This document shows positions 7,999 through 15,563 of a DNA stretch of 25,235 nt, piece by piece. The DNA is from Hungatella sp. UBA3048. Its GTDB lineage: Bacteria; Bacillota; Clostridia; Lachnospirales; Lachnospiraceae. Each line of letters opens with the position of its first letter. Position 1 is the first letter of the stretch. The DNA is taken from assembly GCA_002367105.1 (NCBI GenBank), contig DFCS01000012.1, positions 1 through 25,235 on the forward strand. Reading direction: 5' to 3'. A program made the position numbers and the translations under genes. The notes below the pieces were generated by a model. The model saw only the letters and a program-made list of their open reading frames with translations. It did no database searches and was not told the origin of the DNA.

Positions 7999-8029
7999 TT
8001 GACTTAAAGTTAACATTAAGGTTTATAAT
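7999..8029 (+). promoter_or_regulatory. MerR-type promoter/operator of the aldo/keto reductase operon
   Basis: TTGACT (7999-8004) and TATAAT (8024-8029) are separated by 19 bases, longer than the usual 17. The spacer holds a nearly perfect 18-bp palindrome (8003-8020, CTTAAAGTT/AACATTAAG, one mismatch). This arrangement is the classic target of MerR-family activators, which untwist an overlong spacer. Operators of this CTTAAxGTTAAC type are known in front of aldehyde-responsive reductase genes. No MerR gene is present within the window, so the regulator would act from elsewhere. Confidence 0.75.
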
Positions 8030-8124
8030 TATCACAAGCATTACCAATGAGCAAATAACAGAGCAGCCTGATTTTGGAGTTGCCTTATACTAGCGGCTAC
8101 TCATATCCGAAAGGAGGAATCTAT

Positions 8125-9093
8125 ATGAAATACAATAATTTGCCCGGAACAAGTATTAAAGTTTCATTATTAAGCCTTGGCACAATGATGTTCGGCGCTC
8201 AGACCAGCGAGGCTGACAGTCTCGCTATCATGGATTATGCCTGCGGTCAAGGGGTTAACTTTTGGGACACTGCCAATGTGTACAATCAGGGCGAAAGCGA
8301 ACGCATCGTCGGCAAGGCCTTAAAAGGGCGGCGCGATAAAATTATTCTCGCCACGAAAGTTAACGGCCAGATGGGCGAAAACCCGAATGACAGGGGCCTT
8401 TCGCGCCGAAATATTGTCTCCGCAGTAGATGCCAGCTTAAAGCGGCTGGATACGGATTATATTGACCTCTATTATATGCATGCTCCAGATTATGAAACAA
8501 AATTTGAGGAAACACTTGAGACAATGTCTGGCCTTGTTAAAACTGGAAAGGTCCGCTATATCGGTGTCAGTAATTTCGCCGCCTGGCAGATTGCAGATAT
8601 GCTGGCTATCTGCGATAAACGGGGATACATCGCACCGGTGATTACTCAGAACGTATATAATCTCATTACGCGTGGCGTAGAAACAGAACTCATTCCATTT
8701 TTGCAGGCACATGAACTGGGAATGGCAGTATACAACCCTATCGCAGGCGGACTTCTGGCAGGAAAACATAAGCCAGGCGCCCCAACAGAGAATACCCGTT
8801 TTGCAAACAGTGAAGCCTATTATAAACGCTACTGGTCAGATGAGAATTTTGCAGCTGTTAAAAAACTGACAGAAATCGCTTCAGAGAATGGTATGGGTAT
8901 TCTTGAACTCTCCATGAAATGGTGCGCAAGCCGCGCCAAAATCTCCAGCGTGATCAGTGGTGTCAGCAAGCTTTCACAATTAGAACAGAATATTGCTTCA
9001 TTGGAGGGAGCCGCACTTCATGATGACGTATTGCAGGCTTGTGATGCTGTTTGGCGTTCTCTGGCGGGTACACGCTTTGGATATAATCGTTGA
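8125..9093 (+). CDS. Aldo/keto reductase
   Basis: The 322-residue protein is an NADPH-dependent aldo/keto reductase (TIM barrel) of usual length. The catalytic tetrad can be placed at Asp48 and Tyr53 (DTANVY), Lys78 (ATKV) and His119 (YYMHAPD). The cofactor region includes YIGVSNF and SVISGVSKLSQLEQN near the C-terminus. The ATG at 8125 is chosen over an in-frame one at 8074 because AAGGAGG lies 6-7 bases upstream of it. It heads an operon with an SDR epimerase-like gene 70 bases downstream. The MerR-like promoter suggests induction by a reactive aldehyde or similar electrophile, which would be inference from architecture. Confidence 0.92.
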   Translation: MKYNNLPGTSIKVSLLSLGTMMFGAQTSEADSLAIMDYACGQGVNFWDTANVYNQGESERIVGKALKGRRDKIILATKVNGQMGENPNDRGLSRRNIVSAVDASLKRLDTDYIDLYYMHAPDYETKFEETLETMSGLVKTGKVRYIGVSNFAAWQIADMLAICDKRGYIAPVITQNVYNLITRGVETELIPFLQAHELGMAVYNPIAGGLLAGKHKPGAPTENTRFANSEAYYKRYWSDENFAAVKKLTEIASENGMGILELSMKWCASRAKISSVISGVSKLSQLEQNIASLEGAALHDDVLQACDAVWRSLAGTRFGYNR

Positions 9094-9163
9094 CATATTA
9101 AAGGCTGAAAAGCAATAAGTAAAGTAACATATTTTAATCATTTATAGAAAGAGGATTTATTAT

Positions 9164-10015
9164 ATGAAAAAAATAGTGATAACCGGAACTGCGGGTCTTC
9201 TTGGCCCCTATGTAGTTAAGCACTTTTTAGAGCAGGGATATGAGGTTTTGAGCGTAGACAAAGTAAAGCCGGCCGAGTCTCTGACACATCATATGACAGC
9301 AGACTTAACCAATCTGGGTGAATGTTATGGAATCTTAGAAGGCGCATATGCTGTGATCCATCTTGCCGCGATCCCTACAGCATACATTTTCCCCAATGAG
9401 GTAACATTTCGAAATAATGTAATGGCTAATTATAATATTCTAGAAGCGGCGGCAGGATTAGGAATCACAAAAGCTGTTATTGCCTCCAGCGAATGTACTT
9501 ATGGAATCTGCAACTCCCGCCAGGGTTTGACACCTGTTTATGTTCCCGTAGATGAGGAACACCCTGCACTTCCTGAAGATAGCTATGGCCTTGGAAAAGT
9601 AGTCGGGGAAACAATTGCTGATGCAATTAACCGCCGCTGCGGAATGCAGATCGTCTCCTTCCGGATCGGCAATATTATAAGCAAAGAGAAATATTTGAAC
9701 TTCCCCGGTTTTATACATAATTCTGGGAAACGCAAACAACTTATGTGGAATTATATTGACGCTCGTGATATCGCTGTGGCATGCCGCCTTGCTATCGAAA
9801 AAGACGGACTCGGTTCTATCGTAATGAATCTCGCCGCTGATGATAACTGCATGGACATCAAAAGCTGTGATCTGATGAAAGCCGAATATCCAAACGTGAC
9901 TGACATTCGTTCTCCAATTGATGAATATCAGACCTTATACTCCAATGAGAAAGCCAAAAATATCCTGGGTTGGAAGCCTGTTCATTACTGGAGAGAAAAT
10001 GTACCTCAAGAATAA
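9164..10015 (+). CDS. NAD-dependent epimerase/dehydratase family (extended SDR)
   Basis: The 283-residue protein has the Rossmann motif GTAGLLG (8-14), ASSEC at 107-111 providing the catalytic Ser, and Tyr141-x3-Lys145 (YGLGK). Extended SDRs of this type oxidise, epimerise or dehydrate sugar-nucleotide or uronate substrates; the compact length is closest to uronate-dehydrogenase-like members. A GAGG ribosome binding site precedes the ATG. It is the second gene of the aldo/keto reductase operon and probably ends at the hairpin at 10068. The substrate is not evident. Confidence 0.87.
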   Translation: MKKIVITGTAGLLGPYVVKHFLEQGYEVLSVDKVKPAESLTHHMTADLTNLGECYGILEGAYAVIHLAAIPTAYIFPNEVTFRNNVMANYNILEAAAGLGITKAVIASSECTYGICNSRQGLTPVYVPVDEEHPALPEDSYGLGKVVGETIADAINRRCGMQIVSFRIGNIISKEKYLNFPGFIHNSGKRKQLMWNYIDARDIAVACRLAIEKDGLGSIVMNLAADDNCMDIKSCDLMKAEYPNVTDIRSPIDEYQTLYSNEKAKNILGWKPVHYWRENVPQE

Positions 10016-10067
10016 TACGTAAGAGATGGCAAAGAATAGTTTCATCGTACTATATTCTTATTAAGTA

Positions 10068-10108
10068 AAGCTTGCAAATACTATTTTTTAGCATTTGCAA
10101 GCTTTCAG
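10068..10108. terminator. Probable bidirectional terminator hairpin
   Basis: AAGCTTGCAAAT (10068-10079) pairs perfectly with ATTTGCAAGCTT (10093-10104). T tracts on both sides are short, so termination is plausible but not certain. It separates two convergent operons. Nothing else is evident in 10105-10273. Confidence 0.55.
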
Positions 10109-10273
10109 ACTTATAACCTGTCATTCCATTCTGTTATGAAATTTAGAATTTGACCGATTTGTATCATACTTTATTCAGAATCTCATTTTAATTACAAATA
10201 AGAAAAATAATATAACAGGTAATCCTTCCGTTTATTAATAATCTGCAGTTTAAGTTCTCATTGCGCTCGTTAT

Positions 10274-11143
10274 TTATGCCATTGCTTCCTGAATATATTT
10301 GTCAATCAAATCATAAATCCACGATTTTAAAGGAGAAAAATCGAATTGCCATTCTGATGCACGTCTGGTATTTAAGCTGTAATCCGGCGCGCCGTTGTAG
10401 GGACCGGTATCTCCCGCTTTCGATAAAACAGCTCGTCTGCCGGTCTTTCCTTCAACATATGTAATTATCTCTCTAAGAGATATTGTCCCCTCACTGCTGC
10501 CGTTGACTGCACCTGTACATTCCTGCCCCGCCAGGTAAGCCAGAAACCGGCCCGCTTCATCTGAACTGACAAATTCCATCTGTGCGTCAATATTGTCAAT
10601 AAACATGGGAATACCCTTAACAGCATGTTCGATATAGAAATACAATCGCTTTGTATAGTCATCGGTACCAATAACAAAAGGAAACCTGACGGCTACGCTG
10701 TTTTGTGATGGAAAAGCTTGAAATAAAGCGCACTCTGCGAGCCTTTTCACCTCATCATATGGATAATCCGCTCTATCGCACCACTTTAGCGGCTTCTCAA
10801 GAGGATTGAAGCCGCTTTCCATTGTGTTGAAATGGAGATCATCATAAACAGACATGGAGGAGGTCATTACGTAGCGTTTGCATTTTATAGAGTCCAGCGC
10901 ATATCTTACGTCATTGGAGCAATAGGCAATATTATCGCATACCACATCATAAGTCTTGTTGTTAAATACTTCCGCCATGCTTTTGGCAGAATTGCGATCA
11001 ACAACTAATCTGCGTACGCTGTTTCCATACGTATCTTTTGCCATTCCTCTTGTTGCAATCGTGACATTATGCCCTTTTTTGATGAGTTCTTCAACCATAT
11101 GTATGCCAAAGTATTTTGTACCGCCCAAAACTAAAATTTCCAT
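10274..11143 (-). CDS. NAD-dependent epimerase/dehydratase family protein
   Basis: The 289-residue protein starts MEILVLGGTKYFG, with the nucleotide-binding GGTKYFG (7-13), then TSSMSVY (94-100) and Tyr129-x3-Lys133 (YDEVK) as the catalytic pair. It belongs to the atypical/extended SDR group with the GGTxFxG motif, seen in some UDP-glucose 4-epimerase-like and mRNA-binding-like proteins. The ATG at 11143 has CGGAGAG upstream; the frame is open further to 11290 but without a start signal. It follows the 198-residue membrane protein by 95 bases on the same strand. Confidence 0.85.
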   Translation of the reverse strand: MEILVLGGTKYFGIHMVEELIKKGHNVTIATRGMAKDTYGNSVRRLVVDRNSAKSMAEVFNNKTYDVVCDNIAYCSNDVRYALDSIKCKRYVMTSSMSVYDDLHFNTMESGFNPLEKPLKWCDRADYPYDEVKRLAECALFQAFPSQNSVAVRFPFVIGTDDYTKRLYFYIEHAVKGIPMFIDNIDAQMEFVSSDEAGRFLAYLAGQECTGAVNGSSEGTISLREIITYVEGKTGRRAVLSKAGDTGPYNGAPDYSLNTRRASEWQFDFSPLKSWIYDLIDKYIQEAMA

Positions 11144-11238
11144 ATGCTCTCCGATCCGCCATATTTTATAAATGGTCCGTACTTCAAATTTCGATTTAAT
11201 AAAGTATACCATATATCGGTAAAGAAATATAGCCTGGT

Positions 11239-11835
11239 CTATCCTTTCGGCAATGTGGCTTTGCTTTTTATTGCGGTTAACCGTTCGCACAGCATTTCAG
11301 CTTTTGTAATGGCCTCCAAGACCGTGAGGTCTTTCATATGCATTTGACGTCCTCCGGCAACACGAAGGGTAACTATATTCTGTTTATGGCCGTTGATTGT
11401 GAACCGGCAGCTGACCAGGCTGGTCCCGTTATTGATCTTCTCTCCGTCATTCGTACAGATATCATCTAAGGTAGCTCCGTCAATGAATTGGAGTTCCTTG
11501 GGGTTGTATTTAAAAACTACAGCGAATTTGCCGTTAGCAACATCCAGGAAAAAAACTCCATCGTTTGCACTGAAACAGTAATCAATGACAAGCCCCTGCT
11601 CCTTCAGGGCCTGTTCATGAAGACTCGAATGTTTCGTAAGGTTAGTATCCAGGATTTTATATGGAAGCCAGAAGAAAAAATAAAGAAATTCAAATGTTAA
11701 AAAAGTCCCTATCAGAGATTGCATCTGCGGCAGCTCCCATAACAACATACGAACCGGTGCAATGAGGACAGCGGCCAACAGTATCAGTCTGAGCCCCAAA
11801 ATTTTTATAAAGTAACCCGTATCAATTTTTCTCAT
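11239..11835 (-). CDS. Membrane protein of unknown function with C-terminal soluble domain
   Basis: The 198-residue product has two hydrophobic helices (about 9-29 and 40-60) connected by a short loop. A soluble domain follows from about residue 65 (LDVANGKFAVVFKYNPKELQ, then a predicted beta-rich region and a C-terminal helix). The layout suggests a small anchored cytoplasmic domain. I do not recognise the family. A strong ribosome binding site (GGGAGGA) precedes the ATG at 11835. It is divergent from the mgtA leader. Confidence 0.7.
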   Translation of the reverse strand: MRKIDTGYFIKILGLRLILLAAVLIAPVRMLLWELPQMQSLIGTFLTFEFLYFFFWLPYKILDTNLTKHSSLHEQALKEQGLVIDYCFSANDGVFFLDVANGKFAVVFKYNPKELQFIDGATLDDICTNDGEKINNGTSLVSCRFTINGHKQNIVTLRVAGGRQMHMKDLTVLEAITKAEMLCERLTAIKSKATLPKG

Positions 11836-12038
11836 TGATATTTATCCTCCCTCTTTATTGTGTCCCTTTCATCTGCTTATTCATCTGCCGGATCCGGATT
11901 TCCACCAAAGCCGGAATTTCCTAATTATAAACTTTTCTCAATAAGAATAATAAATATTATATTTTTTTGGAATTATATTGTTCTCAAATTGATTTTTTTT
12001 GTATTCAACATGAAATTATAAGGATTTCAAAGAAATGG

Positions 12039-12067
12039 TTGACAAATTGACACCGGGGACATATACT
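12039..12067 (+). promoter_or_regulatory. mgtA promoter
   Basis: TTGACA (12039-12044) and TATACT (12062-12067) are separated by exactly 17 bases, close to sigma-A consensus. Transcription would begin near 12074, just before the M-box. The preceding 11836-12038 is AT-rich and would also hold the promoter of the divergent membrane-protein gene. Confidence 0.8.
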
Positions 12068-12090
12068 AGAACAGGTTAATGAATAATTAG

Positions 12091-12240
12091 ACCGTTTCGG
12101 TAGGTGAGGCTACCGCAGGGATACGGGTTGCTGCCGCAAAATAGTGGAAACACTATGAGAAGGTGAACAGTCCATGTCGAAAAACAAGGCATGGAATAAT
12201 GCAATTACATTGCCCTGCGAAGCTAAAGCTTGAACGATGG
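12091..12240 (+). ncRNA. M-box (ykoK leader) Mg2+ riboswitch
   Basis: The conserved core is recognisable: GGTAGGTGAGGCTACC, then GGGATACGGG-TTGCTGCCGCAAAA, a variable hairpin (ATAGTGGAAACACTAT), AAGGTGAACAG, and the closing segment CCCTGCGAAGCTAAAGCTTGAACGATGG. The ends can pair (CCGTT with AACG) as the P1 helix. M-box RNAs bind several Mg2+ ions and turn transport genes off at high Mg2+. The downstream gene is a Mg2+ P-type ATPase, which fits. Two terminator hairpins follow at once. Confidence 0.93.
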
Positions 12241-12244
12241 CGGG

Positions 12245-12277
12245 AAACGCTTTACATAATAGAGTCAAGCGTTTTTA
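12245..12277 (+). terminator. M-box expression-platform terminator
   Basis: AACGCTT (12246-12252) pairs with AAGCGTT (12267-12273), followed by TTTTTA. It begins 5 bases after the M-box closing helix, as expected for a Mg2+-controlled terminator. Confidence 0.65.
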
Positions 12278-12289
12278 TAGGGATGTTTT

Positions 12290-12329
12290 CCCCTGTCGTC
12301 GTTTTAATATGACGGCAGGGGATTTTTAT
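12290..12329 (+). terminator. Strong intrinsic terminator in the mgtA leader
   Basis: CCCCTGTCGTC (12290-12300) pairs with GACGGCAGGGG (12311-12321) with a single G-U pair, followed by ATTTTTATA. This is the more stable of the two hairpins after the M-box and may be the actual expression platform. Confidence 0.75.
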
Positions 12330-12345
12330 ATTTGGAGGTGAGGAC

Positions 12346-12465
12346 ATGGACGACGGAAGTAGTAAGCGTATAAACGATGGACAGGATGATACCGCTTGTG
12401 ACATAAGTGCGCTTTTTTTGTGTGCTCATGCCCAAAACCGGTGCTTTAGGCGAAGGCTTTTATAG
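12346..12465 (+). CDS. Leader ORF 1 of mgtA (39 codons, acidic N-terminus)
   Basis: GGAGGTGAGG lies ideally before the ATG. The peptide begins MDDGSSKRINDGQDD, is rich in Asp, and ends in a basic NRCFRRRLL. Codons 9-13 contain AAACGATGGACA (12372-12383), the exact complement of 12495-12506, which is the left arm of the following terminator. Translation through codons 9-13 would therefore decide between antiterminator and terminator. Asp-rich nascent N-termini are known in E. coli to destabilise ribosomes when Mg2+ is low. Its first bases (ATGGACGACGGAAGTA) closely match those of leader ORF 2, suggesting duplication. Confidence 0.65.
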   Translation: MDDGSSKRINDGQDDTACDISALFLCAHAQNRCFRRRLL

Positions 12466-12506
12466 GCCGTAACTCCTATTGCTGTTTTGCGTGTTGTCCA
12501 TCGTTT
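12372..12506 (+). promoter_or_regulatory. Antiterminator pairing in the mgtA leader
   Basis: AAACGATGGACA (12372-12383) is perfectly complementary over 12 bases to TGTCCATCGTTT (12495-12506), with a wobble pair possible at each end. The downstream arm overlaps the left half of the terminator stem (12498-12507), so the two structures exclude each other. This is the layout of a classical attenuator. Confidence 0.75.
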
Positions 12507-12536
12507 GGTTTTAAAAAACAGACGATGGTTTTTTTA
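12498..12536 (+). terminator. Attenuator terminator between leader ORF 1 and leader ORF 2
   Basis: CCATCGTTTG (12498-12507) pairs with CAGACGATGG (12519-12528, one wobble), followed by a run of seven T. It would stop mgtA transcription unless the left arm is captured by 12372-12383. Confidence 0.8.
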
Positions 12537-12610
12537 TGCCCTTTTTTAATAAAAAAACTCTTCCCATTGGGGTTTATATAAATACTACTAAAACAAGCGA
12601 GGTGAACGAA

Positions 12611-12703
12611 ATGGAAACCGGAAGTAAATGCGGCCCTGATCCTGACGGGCGAAACCGAAGGCCTGAGCCGGAATGGAACCCTTTTTCCATTTCGGCGGCC
12701 TGA
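12611..12703 (+). CDS. Leader ORF 2 of mgtA (30 codons, Asp-Pro/Glu-Pro rich)
   Basis: CGAGGTGA precedes the ATG. The peptide starts METGSKC and contains GPDPDG and RPEPEWNP, alternating acidic residues and prolines. In E. coli and Salmonella the mgtA leader peptide MgtL begins with an EPDP stretch that weakens the ribosome at low Mg2+ and so switches on mgtA; the same logic is likely here, though the peptides are not homologous by eye. The start region (12607-12617) is perfectly complementary over 11 bases to 12684-12694 near the ORF end, while 12671-12678 competes for the same arm. The stop is 71 bases before the mgtA ATG. Confidence 0.65.
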   Translation: METGSKCGPDPDGRNRRPEPEWNPFSISAA

Positions 12704-12739
12704 ATATAGTCGAGGCTCATCAGTGTATGGGCTGTGCTT

Positions 12740-12764
12740 CCTCATTACAAAAATAAAATGGAGG
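12740..12764 (+). promoter_or_regulatory. Possible hairpin masking the mgtA ribosome binding site
   Basis: CCTCATT (12740-12746) can pair with AATGGAGG (12757-12764) with one bulged G, covering the GGAGG of mgtA. It is short and may be weak. Confidence 0.35.
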
Positions 12765-12773
12765 TGCAGACCA

Positions 12774-15491
12774 ATGCAAAAAGTAAAAAACAATTTAGAA
12801 ACGTTAAAAGTAACCCAGGACATGGTACGCCGTGAAGAGATCGCGACCAGGCTTAAATCAGCTGCCGCTGCTAAAACGGATGCACTGTTCCGCAATTTGA
12901 ACACGATGCCGGAAGGACTCAGTGAGGATCTTGTGACTGCTTCCCGTGAACAGTACGGCGACAATAAAGTTACACACGGAAAAAAAGTATCCCTGCCTAA
13001 GCGTATTGCTGAGGCGTTTATCAATCCTTTTACCGCCATCCTTATCGGGCTGACGGCGGTGTCGGCGTTTACCGACATCATTCTCGCAGAACCGGGGGAA
13101 GCAGATCCGCTGACTGTTGTGATCATCATGACAATGGTACTGATTTCCGGGATTCTGCGCTTCGTGCAGGAAACAAGAAGCGGCAACGCGGCTGATAAAC
13201 TTTTAAAGATGATCAAGACGACCACAAACGTCCGGCGGCTGGAGACCGGCAACGTGGAAATACCGCTGGAAGAAGTCGTTGTGGGCGATATTGTCCATCT
13301 GGCTGCGGGAGATATGATTCCCGCAGACATGCGGATTATCCAGGCCAAAGATTTGTTTGTCAGCCAGTCGGCATTGACCGGCGAAAGTGTGGCAGTAGAG
13401 AAAATTCCAGGAGCCGTGAGTGTGGAACACGATACATTGGCAGAGTATCCGAACCTGGCCTTTATGGGATCAAACGTCATCAGCGGCAGCGCGGCAGGCG
13501 TGGTTGTTGCGGCGGGTGATGACACGATATTCGGAGATATGGCAAAGAACGTCAGTGATAAGCCTGTGCAGACCAATTTTGAAAAAGGCGTTAATTCTGT
13601 ATCATGGCTGCTCATCCGCTTCATGCTGGTCATGGTGCCCATCGTGTTGTTCATCAACGGTTTCACCAAAGGTGACTGGATGCAGGCAACGCTGTTTGCC
13701 CTGTCAATAGCGGTAGGCCTGACACCGGAGATGCTGCCAATGATTGTTACCACCTGCCTTGCCAAAGGCGCAGTGGCTATGTCAAAGGAAAAGACAATCA
13801 TCAAGAACTTAAATTCGATCCAGAATCTTGGTTCCATTGACATTCTGTGTACTGACAAGACCGGAACTCTGACCCAGGATAAAGTGGCTCTGCAATATCA
13901 CTTGAATATCCACGGGGAGGAAGATACGCGTGTATTGCGCCATGCCTTTTTAAACAGCTACTACCAGACAGGACTTAAAAATCTCATGGATGTCGCCGTC
14001 ATTGAGCGCACCCTGGAAGAACAGAAAACGGCAGCGGAGCTTCGAGGCCTTACCGATCAGTTTACCAAGGTTGATGAAATCCCCTTCGACTTTGAGCGCC
14101 GCCGTATGAGCGTAGTGGTGAAAAACGGCAAGACGCAGATGATCACCAAGGGCGCTGTGGAGGAAATGCTGTCGGTTAGCAGCTTTGCTGAATATGAAGG
14201 AAAAGTGCTGCCGCTGACTGACGAAATTAAGACATATATTCTTAAAAAGGTAAATGATTTAAATGAGGATGGAATGCGGGTTATCGCCGTTGCGCAAAAG
14301 ACAAATCCCTCTCCCGTAGGCACGTTTTCCGTGGCCGACGAATCGGATATGGTACTGATGGGATACCTTGCTTTCCTTGATCCGCCAAAGGAATCCACGG
14401 CTGAAGCACTCGCCGCCTTAAAAGAGCATGGCGTGGATGTGAAAATTCTGACCGGCGATAATGACAAGGTGACTCGCTGTGTTTGCCGGCAGGTAGGCCT
14501 CTCGGTTGACCGCATCCTATTGGGCTCTGATCTTGACAGCATGTCCGATGAAGAACTTGGAAACGCCGCCGAAAGAATCAGCGTTTTTGCCAAGCTGTCT
14601 CCGCAGCAGAAGGCCCGTGTCATTACAATCTTACGGAATAACGGGCACAGCGTTGGCTATATGGGCGACGGCATCAACGATGCGGCAGCAATGAAGGCTT
14701 CCGATGTGGGCATTTCCGTTGACACGGCGGTAGACATTGCCAAAGAGTCCGCTGACGTCATTCTTCTGGAAAAGGATTTAATGGTATTGGAAAAGGGCAT
14801 CATCGAGGGCCGCAAGACTTACGCCAACATGATCAAATATATCAAAATGACGGCAAGCTCCAACTTCGGCAACATGTTCTCAGTACTGGCAGCCAGTGCT
14901 TTCCTGCCCTTCATTCCCATGCTGCCCATCCATCTGATTCTGTTGAATCTGATTTACGATTTAAGCTGTACGGCAATTCCGTGGGATAATGTAGATAAAG
15001 AGTACCTTGCTGTACCGAGGAAATGGGACGCTTCTTCCATCGGAAAATTCATGATATGGATCGGGCCGACCAGCTCGGTGTTTGATATCACCACCTACCT
15101 GCTGATGTATTTCATCATCTGCCCTGCCATGACCGGCGGACTTATGTTCCATCAGCTTACTGATCCGGCTATGCGGGTATACTTTATCGCACTGTTCCAG
15201 GCCGGCTGGTTTGTGGAATCCATGTGGAGCCAGACGCTTGTCATTCATATGATTAGAACACCTAAGATTCCTTTTATCCAGAGCCATGCTTCCCTGTCGG
15301 TGACACTGCTCACCTTTACAGGCATTGCAGCCCTGACCATCATTCCCTTTACCAAACTTGGAGCATCCATCGGCCTGGCCGCTCTGCCTCCTGTATATTT
15401 CGCATGGCTGGCGCTGACCATTTTCCTTTATATGGTGCTCGCTACGGTGTTTAAGAAGATCTTTATCAGAAGGTATGGTGAGTTATTATAA
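12774..15491 (+). CDS. mgtA: Magnesium-translocating P-type ATPase MgtA
   Basis: The 905-residue protein is a P3B-type ATPase that imports Mg2+ across the cell membrane at the cost of ATP. The actuator motif LTGES is at about 201-205. The phosphorylated aspartate is Asp361 in CTDKTGTLT, and the hinge motif is MGDGINDAAA at 630-639. Ten transmembrane helices are suggested, including a C-terminal cluster from about residue 695. The ATG at 12774 follows TGGAGG; an in-frame ATG at 12723 lacks such a site. Full length and no disruptions. Expression is governed by the M-box and leader-ORF attenuators upstream. Its GC content is clearly higher than that of the first 5 kb of the window. Confidence 0.95.
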   Translation: MQKVKNNLETLKVTQDMVRREEIATRLKSAAAAKTDALFRNLNTMPEGLSEDLVTASREQYGDNKVTHGKKVSLPKRIAEAFINPFTAILIGLTAVSAFTDIILAEPGEADPLTVVIIMTMVLISGILRFVQETRSGNAADKLLKMIKTTTNVRRLETGNVEIPLEEVVVGDIVHLAAGDMIPADMRIIQAKDLFVSQSALTGESVAVEKIPGAVSVEHDTLAEYPNLAFMGSNVISGSAAGVVVAAGDDTIFGDMAKNVSDKPVQTNFEKGVNSVSWLLIRFMLVMVPIVLFINGFTKGDWMQATLFALSIAVGLTPEMLPMIVTTCLAKGAVAMSKEKTIIKNLNSIQNLGSIDILCTDKTGTLTQDKVALQYHLNIHGEEDTRVLRHAFLNSYYQTGLKNLMDVAVIERTLEEQKTAAELRGLTDQFTKVDEIPFDFERRRMSVVVKNGKTQMITKGAVEEMLSVSSFAEYEGKVLPLTDEIKTYILKKVNDLNEDGMRVIAVAQKTNPSPVGTFSVADESDMVLMGYLAFLDPPKESTAEALAALKEHGVDVKILTGDNDKVTRCVCRQVGLSVDRILLGSDLDSMSDEELGNAAERISVFAKLSPQQKARVITILRNNGHSVGYMGDGINDAAAMKASDVGISVDTAVDIAKESADVILLEKDLMVLEKGIIEGRKTYANMIKYIKMTASSNFGNMFSVLAASAFLPFIPMLPIHLILLNLIYDLSCTAIPWDNVDKEYLAVPRKWDASSIGKFMIWIGPTSSVFDITTYLLMYFIICPAMTGGLMFHQLTDPAMRVYFIALFQAGWFVESMWSQTLVIHMIRTPKIPFIQSHASLSVTLLTFTGIAALTIIPFTKLGASIGLAALPPVYFAWLALTIFLYMVLATVFKKIFIRRYGELL

Positions 15492-15514
15492 GAACTTTTT
15501 ACCATGATCCATGC

Positions 15515-15563
15515 AAAAGCCTGCAGGTATTCTCAAAATTTGAGAGAATACCTGCAGGCTTTT
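15515..15563. terminator. Bidirectional terminator between mgtA and the EIIC-EAL gene
   Basis: GCCTGCAGGTATTCTC (15519-15534) is perfectly complementary to GAGAATACCTGCAGGC (15544-15559). T tracts follow on the plus strand (TTTTA) and on the minus strand (TTTTG). The right arm reaches the stop codon of the convergent gene. Confidence 0.85.

Noticed and set aside
12476..13858. 460-residue minus-strand ORF opposite mgtA and its leader
   Set aside because: It is antisense to a certain P-type ATPase gene and to the leader, has a Ser/Thr/Val-rich composition typical of the shadow of a GC-richer gene, and lacks a ribosome binding site.
14057..14623. 188-residue minus-strand ORF inside mgtA
   Set aside because: Ser/Thr-rich antisense shadow with no start signals.
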